A stretch of 64,000 bases of DNA from Ideonella sp. (GCF_016702655.1 NZ_JADJDO010000004.1:186001-250000), one strand, 5' to 3'. Positions 42,226 through 51,189 are shown, counted from the stretch's first letter. Translations and numbers: made by a program. The notes: a model not told the origin generated them from the sequence alone.

Positions 42226-42480
42226 ATGCAACCGCACGACCACTCCACCCCCGAAGCGATCTACCCCTTCGACGCGCGCGGCGTCGCCAAGCGCTTCCAC
42301 CACGCGGCGATCTTCGGCGCGCTCGACAGCCTGCAACCGGGCGAGACGATGCGCTTCGCCAACGACCACGACCCGCTGCCGCTGCTGATGCAGATTTCGC
42401 AGCGCTACGGCGACAGCGTCAGCGTCGAATACCGCCAACGCGAGCCGGGCATGATCGTCATTGATTTCGCTGTGCGCTGA
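42226..42480 (+). CDS. DUF2249 protein, second copy
   Basis: An 84-residue DUF2249 domain: IYPFDARGVAKRFHHAAIFG, then LQPGETMRFANDHDPLPLL and VEYRQREPGMIVIDFAVR. The FANDHDPLPL motif is the family core. Unlike the preceding copy it has no Cys tail. It is 14 nt downstream of that gene and so probably co-transcribed and jointly controlled by NO. Confidence 0.85.
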   Translation: MQPHDHSTPEAIYPFDARGVAKRFHHAAIFGALDSLQPGETMRFANDHDPLPLLMQISQRYGDSVSVEYRQREPGMIVIDFAVR

Positions 42481-42499
42481 AACGAGGACCGCAAGAGGC

Positions 42500-42556
42500 C
42501 TGCGGTGTCGCCGCCCAAAGGGGGCTCGATCATGTTGAGCGCGGCCCGGCAAGGGC
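42500..42556. repeat. Diverged copy of the GC-rich dispersed palindromic repeat
   Basis: The stretch GCGGTGTCGCCGCCCAAAGG followed by GGGCTCGATCATGTTGAGCG and CGGCCCGGC keeps the skeleton of the repeats at 14679-14764 and 57524-57607 (C-run/G-run centre, terminal GCGGCCCGG) but is shorter and diverged. It separates the DUF2249 gene from the DMT transporter gene and is the reason the DMT start is uncertain. Confidence 0.5.
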
Positions 42557-42602
42557 TGAGTCTTCGCGCTTGAGCCGCCGCAGTGCCGCGCTACCGGGCG
42601 GC

Positions 42603-43481
42603 GTGCTCCAGTCGCCGCGCGTCCTGTTCTGGACGCCGACGCTGATCTGGGGCTCGACCTGGCATGTGATCCTGTACCAGTTGGCCGAAGTGCCGGCGGC
42701 AGTGGCCGTGGCGTGGCGCTTCGGCCTTGCCGCGCTACTGCTGTTCACACTCGCCGCGCTGCGCGGCGAGAACCTGACGCCGCCGCGGCGCTGGCACGCG
42801 CCGCTCGCGCTCACCGGCGTGCTGCAGTTCGCGCTCAACTACTGGTGCGTCTACGAGGCCGAGCGCCACATCCCCTCTGGACTGGTGGCGGTGTTGTTCG
42901 CGCTGATGATCTTCGGCAACGCGCTCGGCGGTTGGTGGGCGCTCGGCCAGCGCGTGACGCGCGGCTTCCTCGCCGCGGGTGCGCTCGGCGTCGCCGGCGT
43001 GACGCTGATCTTCTGGCCCGAGGTGGCAGCCGCCGTCGACGCGCGCGACGCCACCCTCCTCGGCCTCGCGCTCGGCCTGCTGGCCGTCACGGCGTCGTGC
43101 ACCGGCAACACGCTGACGCTGATGCTGTCACGCCGCGGCCTCGGCCTGGTGCCCATGCTGGCCTGGGCGATGGCCTATGGCGCGCTGGCGCTCGTCGTCG
43201 TCGCAACGGCCAGCGGCCAGAGCCTCGCGCCGGGCGCGAGCGTGGCCTGGTGGGCGTCGCTGCTCTACCTTGCGCTGTTCGGCTCGGTGGCGGCCTTCCT
43301 GCTCTACTTTCGCCTGAGCCAGCGCGTGGGTGCCGCGCACGCCGCGCTCACCGGCGTGCTGACGCCGCCGATCGCGCTCATCGTGTCGGCCGCGCTCGAG
43401 GGCTGGCGGCCGACAGCGCTCTCGGTTGCCGGCGTCATGCTGACCCTGGTCGGCGTTGCGCTCGCGGTGCGCAGCCGCTGA
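42603..43481 (+). CDS. EamA/DMT-family transporter
   Basis: This is an inner-membrane drug/metabolite transporter of about 292 residues with two EamA repeats and about ten helices. The first repeat begins FWTPTLIWGSTWHVILYQLA with the family motif WGSTW; the second begins in the region LLGLALGLLAVTASCTGNTL and ends GVLTPPIALIVSAALEGW with AGVMLTLVGVALAV. I give the GTG at 42603; a TTG at 42570 would add 11 residues derived from repeat-adjacent DNA. Substrate cannot be inferred. It follows the NO-response genes but is separated from them by a repeat, so co-regulation is uncertain. Confidence 0.85.
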   Translation: MLQSPRVLFWTPTLIWGSTWHVILYQLAEVPAAVAVAWRFGLAALLLFTLAALRGENLTPPRRWHAPLALTGVLQFALNYWCVYEAERHIPSGLVAVLFALMIFGNALGGWWALGQRVTRGFLAAGALGVAGVTLIFWPEVAAAVDARDATLLGLALGLLAVTASCTGNTLTLMLSRRGLGLVPMLAWAMAYGALALVVVATASGQSLAPGASVAWWASLLYLALFGSVAAFLLYFRLSQRVGAAHAALTGVLTPPIALIVSAALEGWRPTALSVAGVMLTLVGVALAVRSR

Positions 43482-43536
43482 TCGATCGGCGTCGCCGCCG
43501 CAGGGGGCCATGCGCTGGCGCGGCCGGGCGTTGGCG

Positions 43537-43703
43537 CTAGTGCAGTGTTCGATGCTTGGAGGTGCTTATGCGGCGGCGAATTTGGCTTCCTGGCTAGGCG
43601 CAAACCGCAGCGATACCCAGAGGTATCGCGAGGATTTGCAACGACGCCAGGGAGGCAAAGGCGCGGTCGCATAAGTGCCGGATAGCGTCGAACACTGCAC
43701 TAG
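43537..43703. repeat. 167-bp MITE-like palindromic element
   Basis: Perfect 16-bp terminal inverted repeats, CTAGTGCAGTGTTCGA at 43537-43552 and TCGAACACTGCACTAG at 43688-43703. The interior is an imperfect palindrome centred on GCGATACC-CAGA-GGTATCGC at 43610-43629, with matching arms (for example GCTTATGCG against CGCATAAGT). There is no coding capacity. It ends 29 bp before the ferritin-like gene start. The form is that of a non-autonomous miniature element or large REP-type repeat that would fold into one long hairpin if transcribed. Confidence 0.85.
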
Positions 43704-43732
43704 ACTCGCGGCTGAGCGTCGCAGAGCCTGCC

Positions 43733-44221
43733 ATGAACTACTCCCTACCCGAATTTCTCGCCCACGCCATCGCGCTCGAGCACGAAGCCGCCGAGCGCTA
43801 CCTGGAACTGGCCGACATGATGGAAGCGCATCGCAACGATGAGGTCTCGGCGCTTTTTCGCGACATGGTCCACTACTCGCGCCTGCACCACGACTCGATC
43901 GTCGAGCGCGCCCGCACGGTGGTGCTGCCCGAGCTGCGTTCATCGGAGTTTCGCTGGACGCGGCCGCCGGAGGTTGGCGGCGAAGAGGCCTTCGACTACA
44001 CGCTCGACGCCTACACCGCGCTGCAGTATGCGCGCGCGAACGAGGTGCGCGGGATGGACTACTACACCGAGGTCGGCCTGAACGCGAGCGATCCCGAGGT
44101 CAAGCGGCTGGCAGCCGAGTTCGCGGGCGAGGAGGCCGAGCACGTCGACGCGCTCGACGAATGGCTGGCGCGCACGCCACGCCCATCGGCCCCGTCACAC
44201 GTAGAGCCGGACCGGCCCTAG
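43733..44221 (+). CDS. Rubrerythrin/ferritin-like diiron protein (second copy)
   Basis: A 162-residue paralogue of the ferritin-like protein at 38510. Ligand-bearing helices: LEHEAAERYLELADMMEAH with the first Glu, YSRLHHDSIVERA with the E/H region, ARANEVRGMDYYTEV and GEEAEHVDALDEWLART. The second helix has SRLHH where a Glu would be expected before the His, so iron coordination may differ from classical rubrerythrin. The start ATG is next to the MITE-like element, whose hairpin could affect its expression. Its end overlaps the convergent thioesterase gene by 4 nt. Confidence 0.82.
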   Translation: MNYSLPEFLAHAIALEHEAAERYLELADMMEAHRNDEVSALFRDMVHYSRLHHDSIVERARTVVLPELRSSEFRWTRPPEVGGEEAFDYTLDAYTALQYARANEVRGMDYYTEVGLNASDPEVKRLAAEFAGEEAEHVDALDEWLARTPRPSAPSHVEPDRP

Positions 44222-44637
44222 CTGCACAGGCGGCGAATATCCTCCGGCACCGGGATGGCGTGGATGCGGCGCCGGTCCTGCGCGTCGCGGACGCAGAACA
44301 CCCGCGTCTCGGTGCTCTCGCAGATCAGGTCCTCGCCGCGCGTGATCGTGTGCTTCTGGATGAAGACCTTGGCGCGCCACTCCTCGACGCAGGTGCTGAT
44401 CGTCAGGCGCTCGCCGTAGGTGGCGCTCTTGACGAAGCGGGCATGGTGCTCGAGCAAGGGCGTGCCGATGATCCCGGTCGTGGTTTCGAGCACATGCCAG
44501 GGCGGCACGCCGCAGGTCATGAAGAAATGCAGCGACGCCGCATCCATCCAGCGGTGGTAGCGCGGAAAGAACACGATGCCGGCGGGGTCGCAATCGCCGA
44601 ACCGGATCTCGACGCTCATCGTCGTTGTCTTGCTCAT
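44218..44637 (-). CDS. 4-Hydroxybenzoyl-CoA thioesterase (4HBT) family thioesterase
   Basis: This 139-residue hot-dog-fold thioesterase has the active-site motif FGDCDPAGIVFFPRYHRW, whose Asp (DCD-P-AG) is the catalytic residue of the Pseudomonas 4-hydroxybenzoyl-CoA thioesterase class. WRAKVFIQKHTITRG and ICESTETRVFCVRD are later strands. In aromatic degraders such enzymes rescue CoA from stalled benzoyl-CoA-type thioesters; that role here is inference from the nearby benzoyl-CoA operon. It reads leftward from an ATG at 44637. The 44638-44875 stretch upstream holds no gene I can support. Confidence 0.9.
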   Translation of the reverse strand: MSKTTTMSVEIRFGDCDPAGIVFFPRYHRWMDAASLHFFMTCGVPPWHVLETTTGIIGTPLLEHHARFVKSATYGERLTISTCVEEWRAKVFIQKHTITRGEDLICESTETRVFCVRDAQDRRRIHAIPVPEDIRRLCS

Positions 44638-44875
44638 GGTGCTTTGCGGTCGGTGGCGCGGATTCTAGGAGCCTGTCGGGCTTCGGGTTGGGTGCACGCC
44701 GGGGTGGGGACAGGCCGGCGGGGTGTTTCGGCCATCGCAGCACGACGCCATCGCCGGCCGAAGACGCCTGATGGATGACGCAGCGGATCCGGGTCGTCCG
44801 CGTGCGCGCTGCGGCGTTCGCCGACGTTCTGCATCACGGACTGCGCTCCGCCATTCAATCGGATATCACTGCCTA

Positions 44876-45253
44876 TCAGGCCAGCGCCTTGGCCTTGAGC
44901 TTCGCGTACTCTTCCTGGTTGATCGTGCCCTTGTCGAGCAGCGCCTTGGCTTCGGCGATCTGGCTCGCCGGAGACCTGTTCGCAACGTCGCGGATGTACT
45001 CCTCGGTCTCGGTCCGGGCGCGCTGCATCGACGCCACCTGCCTCGCCGCCATGCCCTTGCCGCGCGCGACGATGTAGACGATCGCGGTCAGGAAGGGCAG
45101 GACGATGAGGCCGATGATCCACAGCACCTTGGACCCCCCGCCGAGCTCCGCGTCGCGGAACAGATCGACGACGATCTGGAACATGATGATCAGATAGGCG
45201 ATGAAAACGAAGGTCGACACCATCAGCCAGATCAGATCCCAGAAGTTGCTCAT
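44876..45253 (-). CDS. Small membrane protein with PLDc_N and SHOCT domains
   Basis: A 125-residue protein. Two N-terminal hydrophobic helices (FWDLIWLMVSTFVFIAYLII, then VLWIIGLIVLPFLTAIVYIV) resemble the PLDc_N membrane domain. The C-terminus SQIAEAKALLDKGTINQEEY with KLKAKALA is a classic SHOCT domain (short C-terminal domain found in many unrelated proteins). The ATG at 45253 (MSNFWDL) is preferred over an upstream start. Function unknown; no operon partner is obvious. Confidence 0.85.
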   Translation of the reverse strand: MSNFWDLIWLMVSTFVFIAYLIIMFQIVVDLFRDAELGGGSKVLWIIGLIVLPFLTAIVYIVARGKGMAARQVASMQRARTETEEYIRDVANRSPASQIAEAKALLDKGTINQEEYAKLKAKALA

Positions 45254-45355
45254 TGAGTCGCTCCAAGAGAATATTGTTCGAGAGGTCGCGAACGAAGGCA
45301 GCACGCATACGGCTGCGCAGAGTTTACGTTGCGCCGCGAAGGCGCGGCCGAGTGC

Positions 45356-46285
45356 TCATCGCGGCGCCGCCTCCAGGTGCGTGGCCTCGGGCATGGCCCG
45401 GCCGCGGCGCGAGCCGAACTTGTGGCACCAGGCCCAGGTGAACTCGGCGCCGAAGAGGAAGATCTGCGCCGAGTAGTAGACCCAGAGCAGAACGACCACC
45501 AGCGACGCCGCGGCGCCGAACAGCGTCGAGACGCCGCTGCGGCCGATGTACAGGCCGATCAGCAGCTTGCCGGCCATGAACAGCATCGACGTGACCACGG
45601 AACCGACCCAGACATCGCGCCAATCGACGCGCGCCCTGGGCATGGTCTTGTAGATCATCGCGAACACGAGGGTGAGCAGGATCACGCCCAGGCCGACTTC
45701 GACCGTGTTGCCTACGCTGAGCCAGCCGCGCCCGAACGGATCCGACCAGCGCCCGAGCGCGGCCAATGCCGCGCTGACCGCCAGTGACACGATCAGCAGG
45801 AAGCCGATGCCCAGGATCATGCCGAAGGACAGCAGCCGCGCCCGGATCAGGCCCCACAGTCCGCGCGACCCAGGGCGGTGCGGCGCGCGCCAGATCCGGT
45901 CGAGCGCGTCCTGGAGCTCGGCCAAGACCGAGGTCGCGCCAATGAAGAGCAGCACCGACCCGAACACCGTGGCGAGCGTGGTGTCGCCGCGCCGGCCCGC
46001 GCTCTCGAGCAGCCCCTGCACCGCCGAGGCGCCATGGGCACCGAGCAGACCCTCGAGCTGGTGGAAGATCTCGCCGCGCGCGGCGTCCTCGCCGAACACC
46101 GCACCGGCGATGGCAATCACGATCAGCAGCAAGGGAGCGATCGAGAACATGGTGTAGAACGCAAGCGCCGCGCCCATGCTCTGTGCGTAGTCGCTGACCC
46201 AGTTCAGCGCTGCCGCCCTGAACAGGTCTGCGATGTCCTTGACGATCCCGAGCGCCGCGCGCGGCGAGTACCCGTGCGTCCTCAC
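45356..46285 (-). CDS. YihY/BrkB family membrane protein
   Basis: This 309-residue integral membrane protein of the YihY/BrkB (formerly ribonuclease BN) family has about six hydrophobic helices. Family patterns are GAALAFYTMFSIAPLLLIVI near residue 45, GSVLLFIGATSVLAELQDAL, and FMAGKLLIGLYIGRSGVSTL toward the end. It has no demonstrated RNase activity in the family; a transporter-like role is suspected. It overlaps the upstream AI-2E gene by 4 nt, so the two are one operon reading leftward. Confidence 0.92.
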   Translation of the reverse strand: MRTHGYSPRAALGIVKDIADLFRAAALNWVSDYAQSMGAALAFYTMFSIAPLLLIVIAIAGAVFGEDAARGEIFHQLEGLLGAHGASAVQGLLESAGRRGDTTLATVFGSVLLFIGATSVLAELQDALDRIWRAPHRPGSRGLWGLIRARLLSFGMILGIGFLLIVSLAVSAALAALGRWSDPFGRGWLSVGNTVEVGLGVILLTLVFAMIYKTMPRARVDWRDVWVGSVVTSMLFMAGKLLIGLYIGRSGVSTLFGAAASLVVVLLWVYYSAQIFLFGAEFTWAWCHKFGSRRGRAMPEATHLEAAPR

Positions 46286-47334
46286 AACCGGCCGTCGCGC
46301 GACAGGAGCACGGCGATCGGCCGCGCCCCGGGAAACTCCGACAACACGATGACCACGATTGCGGTGATCGGGACAGCGAGGAACGCCCCCGGCACGCCCC
46401 AGAGCTCGGACCAGGCCGCGAGGGCGACGAGGATCGCGAACGGGCTCAGGTTGAGCGAGTTGCCCATCACCCAGGGGTCGAGGAAGTTGCCGATCAGGAA
46501 CTGCGTCACCACCAACCCGACGAGCAGCGACAGCAACGTCGCCGGGTCCGAGAACTGCATCACGGCCAGGATTGCCGGGAAGAGCACACCCAGCACCGAG
46601 CCGATGTACGGGATGAAGTTGAGGAACGCAATCAACACTGCCCAGAACCCGGCGAAGTCCAGTCCGAAGGCTGCCATGATGAGCCAGCTGATCGCGCCGA
46701 GCAGCATCGACAACAGGGTCTTGAGCGCCAGGTAGGAGCCGATGCGGTGGTTGATGTCGCCGATGACGGCGGCGATGCGTTCGACCTTGCGCGGGTCGTC
46801 CGAGAGGTGTGCGAGCTTGGCCGCGAAGCCGTGCTGTTCGACGAGCAGGAACACCGCATACAGCAGCACGACGACCAGGCTGACGGCGATCGATGACACC
46901 GAGGCCAGCACCGAGCCGAGCAGGAACTGCAGGTTGATGCGGGCCAGCATGTCCTGGCGCAACGTGGCCCAGGTCGGTTCACTCTCGACGCGCAGCCAGG
47001 CCGCCAGCTTCTGGATCACGGCCAGCAGTGCCTGCTGGTACTGCGGCGCGAGCTCGATGACGCGCTCCTTGTGCGCGATGGCCAGCATCCCCAGCACCAC
47101 CACCGCAGAGCCGATCAGCAGCATCGACAGGACGTAGCGCAGGTGCAGCGGCAGCGCGCGCCCGAGCAAGGGGGCGCGGCCGAGTACGTGCGTGACACCG
47201 ACGATGACGTAGACGACGACGGCACCGAACACGACCGGAATCCAGATCGCTTTGCCGATGTAGAGCACCCAGCCGACAATGACCGCGAGCACGGCGCCGG
47301 CGACCACCGATTGAAAGCGCGCGTCCATGGGCAA
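46282..47334 (-). CDS. AI-2E/PerM family permease
   Basis: This 350-residue polytopic membrane protein of the AI-2E transporter (PerM/TqsA) superfamily has a long N-terminal hairpin (AVLAVIVGWVLYIGKAIWIP), the soluble insertion between helices around residues 90-140, and the conserved GFWAVLIAFLNFIPYIGSVLG core with later NSLNLSPFAILVALAAWSEL. Members export autoinducer-2 or couple ions to other substrates; the substrate here is unknown. The coupled YihY gene follows. The start at 47334 is an ATG. Confidence 0.92.
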   Translation of the reverse strand: MPMDARFQSVVAGAVLAVIVGWVLYIGKAIWIPVVFGAVVVYVIVGVTHVLGRAPLLGRALPLHLRYVLSMLLIGSAVVVLGMLAIAHKERVIELAPQYQQALLAVIQKLAAWLRVESEPTWATLRQDMLARINLQFLLGSVLASVSSIAVSLVVVLLYAVFLLVEQHGFAAKLAHLSDDPRKVERIAAVIGDINHRIGSYLALKTLLSMLLGAISWLIMAAFGLDFAGFWAVLIAFLNFIPYIGSVLGVLFPAILAVMQFSDPATLLSLLVGLVVTQFLIGNFLDPWVMGNSLNLSPFAILVALAAWSELWGVPGAFLAVPITAIVVIVLSEFPGARPIAVLLSRDGRL

Positions 47335-47417
47335 ATATAGCCGCCCCTCGTTGCCGAGCCCAGCTGCCGCGGCACGGCAGCGGTCCTGCTTGCGAGCCTA
47401 CAATTGCGCGCCGGCTG

Positions 47418-47893
47418 CGAAGGCGGATCTCGGACCATGCAACCGACGGCACGCTCGCCGAGCTCGCGCGCATCTTCACTTTCCAGTCGGTCGTCGACTT
47501 CACCTTGGGCACGCGAGCGATCGTCAACGCGCTGTACCTGAACCTGCCCGCCAACGGCCGTGAACTCGTGCACTTCGACATCCATCACAACACCAGGATC
47601 GGCCCGCTGCTGCGCCCGACAGCCGAGACCGTGCTCGCGCGCCTGGTACCCGACGCGCCGCGCAGTTTCAGGATGACCCTGGTCACCAGCGAGATCCCGG
47701 ACACCCCGGGGAGTGCGGCGTCAACCTCGGCTCGATCGCGACGCGCGGCGGGCACGCTGCCCTCGTCGGCAGCATCGACTCGCTGTCACGCATGTCCGCC
47801 AACCCCCTCTTCCCCGACCTGATCGAGCGCATTGCCGAAGGCATTGCGCCGGGTACCCGGCGTGCCACCACCAACGAAGGCTCCAGACCATGA
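47418..47893 (+). pseudogene. Remnant of an alpha/beta-hydrolase gene with internal deletion
   Basis: Frame 1 reads DGTLAELARIFTFQSVVDFT, GTRAIVNALYLNLPANGREL and GPLLRPTAETVLARLVPDAP, the C-terminal half of a conserved betaproteobacterial hydrolase. Homology then jumps at about 47700 to another frame encoding GVNLGSIATRGGHAALVGSI, DSLSRMSANPLFPDLIERIA and a stop at 47893. The roughly 50-60 residues usually lying between these blocks (carrying the catalytic-side segment before the GVNLG motif) are missing, and the N-terminal half is absent as well. No start codon with a ribosome binding site is seen. I conclude a decayed gene. Confidence 0.65.
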
Positions 47894-48360
47894 CCTCTTC
47901 AACCTCCGCCCGGTCTGCCACGGGGCTTGCCATTGCGCTGGCGCTCGTCTGCGCCACGCAGGCGGTGACGGCGGCCGAAACCACCGCCCTCATCGCGCGC
48001 TCGGCCAACGTGCGCTCCGGCCCGCACAAGGCCATGCCAACGGTGACATGGCTCCTGACCGGCACCCGCGTGACGCTGATCGGCTGCGTCGCGAGCTGGC
48101 GCTGGTGCGATATCCAGTCGGGCCGCGAGCGGGGCTGGGTCTACTCACGCTACTTGTCGGTGCCCTTCCAGGGCAGTGCGGTCGCCATCATCGACGGCGG
48201 CCCCACGCTCGGCCTGCCGGTGGTCGAGTTCCAGCTCGGCCCGTACTGGGACGAGCACTACCAGCGCCGCTTCTGGTACGCCGACAAGGCCGCCTGGCAG
48301 CGCCGCCTCGACGAGCAGCGCCCGGCGCCGGATTGGCGGCCGCCGGCGGGGCGCAGCTAA
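47890..48360 (+). CDS. Secreted bacterial SH3 (SH3b) domain protein
   Basis: A 156-residue exported protein: signal peptide with core TGLAIALALVCATQAVTAAE, then an SH3b domain (TTALIARSANVRSGPHKAMP, GTRVTLIGCVASWRWCDIQ, GWVYSRYLSVP) and a C-terminal tail rich in Trp, Arg and Pro (WDEHYQRRFWYADKAAWQRR). SH3b domains bind cell-wall peptides. The ATG overlaps the stop of the hydrolase remnant by 4 nt, a relic of a former operon. It converges on the lyase-like gene 104 nt downstream. Confidence 0.85.
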   Translation: MTSSTSARSATGLAIALALVCATQAVTAAETTALIARSANVRSGPHKAMPTVTWLLTGTRVTLIGCVASWRWCDIQSGRERGWVYSRYLSVPFQGSAVAIIDGGPTLGLPVVEFQLGPYWDEHYQRRFWYADKAAWQRRLDEQRPAPDWRPPAGRS

Positions 48361-48463
48361 ACCTGCGTCGTCATGTCGGCCGCCTTCACCACCCCTGCCG
48401 ACAGACTGGCGCGAAGACTTCGAGGCACGTACTTCCGAGTCGATGGATCGAGACCGGGCGCCG

Positions 48464-51178
48464 TCAGGCGACGTGGCGGCACTGCGACGCTGGCGTCCTA
48501 GTGTCCATGTTTCGGCCCCGGTTCAGGTGGTCGTCGACCTCGGCCGCGCAGCCGATCATGCGCGCGTACAGGAAGATCGTGAACGCCGCCGTCTCCAGCG
48601 CCGCAGCGCTGAAGCGCCCCTCGCGGTACGGCGTCCAGACCATCTTCAAGAGCAGCGCGGCGATCACCGCGTCGATGTTGACGCAATACACGTTGCGCGA
48701 AACGCCACCGTCGTAGAGCGCCTGCACCAGTGCGCGGTAGTAGTCGTGGAACACGTTGTGCTCGCCGCGGCTGGCCATCAACTCGGCGATGAAGACCTCG
48801 CGCGGGTCGTGGTTCACCGGCCGGTCCTTGAACACCGGGTGGTTGACGCCCGGGATCTTCTGGATGTCGAGGCTGCCCGCGGTCTTGCGCTCGGACTTGT
48901 AGTTCGCGTAGTCCTCCACGTAGCGCCCGGCGAGCGCCGCGAGGTCGATGCCGTGGTTCGGGTCGCCCGGCTCGGTGAGTCCGCTGTCCTTGAACTGCTC
49001 GATCAGGAAGGCGACGCCTTCGTAGCCATTGCCGCCGTGGGCATAGCCACAGTGGGTAAGGAAGCCGAGCATCGCCTTGTTGAGTTGCACCCGCTCCGGG
49101 CTCTCCGGGCCGTCGGCCGATACCGCGCCCTTCGCGCCCTGGGCCGAGATCGTTCCCGGGCCGTTGGACAGCAACAGGCCGACGAGCGTCTGGAAGGCGA
49201 ACAGGTCGGCCGGCGTGCCGGCGCGGCCGAGCAGCGCGACGAACGCGAGTTCGGTCAGCGATCGCTTGCCCAGCATCTCAGCCGCGTCGAAACCGCACCA
49301 GCGCTGCGCCTCGTGCTGCGCCGCGTCGACCGAGGCCCCAATCAGCGTGCCGAACAACTGCGCCCAGGCGGGCAGGCACTCGACGGTCAGCCGGGAAACG
49401 CGCTTCCTCATCATCGGCCCCCAGCCGACAGTCGTCGTCAGCGCGGCGAGCACGGCCGCTTCGCTGGCGTGGCCGCCTAGTGCTTGCAGAGCGCGAACGA
49501 AGGCCGAGCGCGCGCCGCGCGCGGCAAAGCCGGCCAGCATGGCCTGCGCTCGCGAGTCGGGCCGCGCGTCGAGCAGCAGCGCTCGCGCCTCCTCGTCGGC
49601 GAGCAGGCCGGTCGCATCAAAGCCTTCGTCGAGCGCGTCATGCAGCCCCGCGGCGGCGAAGCGATCGATCAGCAGCCGTGCGATCGCGCGCGCGCGTTCG
49701 GCGCGTTTCGGCCCGGCCACGGCCGCGGCCGCGCCGAGCACCGCATTCGGCGCGTTGCCCTCGGCACGCGACGCCTGCGCCGCCGCGAGTGCCGGATCGC
49801 CCTGCAGGTTCAGACACGACGCCAACGCCAGGCTGACGAGCGCGCGGTCGTTCGCGCCGCCCGGCTCGTGCAGCAGCGCCAGGCTGAAGTGCGACTCCAC
49901 CGGGTAGGCCGCCGCGTCCAGCATCGACACGCCGTGCAGGCTCGTGACCTGCGTCTTCGGGTCCATCTGCGACGCGCCCGATGCGTCCTTCATGGACTGG
50001 CGCGGCAGCACGGCACCGATCTGGCGCGCCAGTGCCTCGACCTGCCGGTCGTAGGGCGGCAGCGCGCGCACCGCCGGCAGATCGAGCTCGCGCGGCAGCG
50101 CGAGGCCGGCGTTGGACGCGAACCAGGGCTTCAACTCCATCGTGCCTTCGGGCGCAAAGTCGGGCGCGACACCGGAGAGTTTCATCACCGCGGAGAGCGC
50201 GGCCGGGATGTGGGCGATGTTGGTCACCACCGCACCCTTGGCCGAGCACACCGGGCTCTCTGGCGTGAACAGCGCGTCGACGCCGAACTTGTCCATGAAC
50301 CAGCGTTCCTTGGACTGCGCGTCGTCACCGCCGCCCGACATCGCGCCCGCATGGCCCACGGCGCGCGTCAGCTTGCTCTTCCAGCGCCCGACGACGCACG
50401 CCACGACCGGCTTCGTGAACTCGGCATCCAGCTCGTAGTAGCCGCCCGGCTCGCAGTACAGCACCGCGGCCTTGCTGCGCGCGTCGTTGCCGAAGGCGAA
50501 CGCGAACTCGGGCGCGGCGTAGTGGATGTAGACGTCCTTGCCGCTCGAGACGAGCGTCGTCGTGCCCCAGCCGCCCATGCGCAGGTATTGCGCGATCGTC
50601 GTCGTGAAGCCGCCCGAGTTGGAAAGGATGGCGATGGACCCCTTGCGCAGCGTGTCGCCCGGGCTGTCGCCGCCGAGGGCGCCGCCGATGCGGACCTGGT
50701 TCCACGCGTCGGCGACGCCGAGGCTGTTGCCGCCGAAGATGTCGATGCCGCGCTGCTGCGCCATCGCGCGGATCTCGCGCGCGTCGTGCACGCTCATCTT
50801 CTCGGTCGGGATGAAGATCTTGGTCAGCTCGGGGTTGACGCGGATCAGCTCGACGACGCCGTCGTCGGCAGCGCTCGGGGGCAGGTAGACGACGCCGCAG
50901 TTGAAGCGGTGCCCGGCCTCGAGCCCCTCGCGCACGTTGTTGTAGACCGGTATCGGCCCGGCCGGCGTTTCCAGCATCTGGCCGCGCCGGCCCGGCGACG
51001 TGCCGAAGACGACGTTGCCGCCGCTCCAGGCATGGCCGACCGGCGTCACCTCGCTCGACTCGCCGCCGAGGATGTTAAGCACGCAGACGCGGTCTTCGCG
51101 GGTCGCGATGTCGGCGAGCGAATCGACGCCGACGAAGTACTTGAAGGGTCCGACGCTGCCTCTGATCAGGGTGGGCAT
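48464..51178 (-). CDS. ATP-citrate-lyase-like protein: CoA-ligase alpha plus citrate-lyase-like domain
   Basis: A 904-residue protein. Residues 1-330 are a succinyl-CoA-synthetase alpha-like CoA-binding/ligase module with the phosphohistidine His276 in VGHAGAMSGGG. Residues about 420-904 form a citrate-synthase/citryl-CoA-lyase-like all-helical module. Against ATP-citrate lyase, His780 (PGVNHPVF) and Asp836 (NIDAV) match two catalytic residues, but the third catalytic His region (DHGPAVSGAH in ACL) reads SNGPGTISAQG (671-681), so that His appears to be Asn. It is longer than AclB-type proteins (about 600) by a helical insert around 440-600. The ATG is 11 nt after the partner gene. The substrate is probably a tricarboxylate or related acid; not necessarily citrate. 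Confidence 0.85.
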   Translation of the reverse strand: MPTLIRGSVGPFKYFVGVDSLADIATREDRVCVLNILGGESSEVTPVGHAWSGGNVVFGTSPGRRGQMLETPAGPIPVYNNVREGLEAGHRFNCGVVYLPPSAADDGVVELIRVNPELTKIFIPTEKMSVHDAREIRAMAQQRGIDIFGGNSLGVADAWNQVRIGGALGGDSPGDTLRKGSIAILSNSGGFTTTIAQYLRMGGWGTTTLVSSGKDVYIHYAAPEFAFAFGNDARSKAAVLYCEPGGYYELDAEFTKPVVACVVGRWKSKLTRAVGHAGAMSGGGDDAQSKERWFMDKFGVDALFTPESPVCSAKGAVVTNIAHIPAALSAVMKLSGVAPDFAPEGTMELKPWFASNAGLALPRELDLPAVRALPPYDRQVEALARQIGAVLPRQSMKDASGASQMDPKTQVTSLHGVSMLDAAAYPVESHFSLALLHEPGGANDRALVSLALASCLNLQGDPALAAAQASRAEGNAPNAVLGAAAAVAGPKRAERARAIARLLIDRFAAAGLHDALDEGFDATGLLADEEARALLLDARPDSRAQAMLAGFAARGARSAFVRALQALGGHASEAAVLAALTTTVGWGPMMRKRVSRLTVECLPAWAQLFGTLIGASVDAAQHEAQRWCGFDAAEMLGKRSLTELAFVALLGRAGTPADLFAFQTLVGLLLSNGPGTISAQGAKGAVSADGPESPERVQLNKAMLGFLTHCGYAHGGNGYEGVAFLIEQFKDSGLTEPGDPNHGIDLAALAGRYVEDYANYKSERKTAGSLDIQKIPGVNHPVFKDRPVNHDPREVFIAELMASRGEHNVFHDYYRALVQALYDGGVSRNVYCVNIDAVIAALLLKMVWTPYREGRFSAAALETAAFTIFLYARMIGCAAEVDDHLNRGRNMDTRTPASQCRHVA

Positions 51179-51189
51179 GGTGGTCTCCT

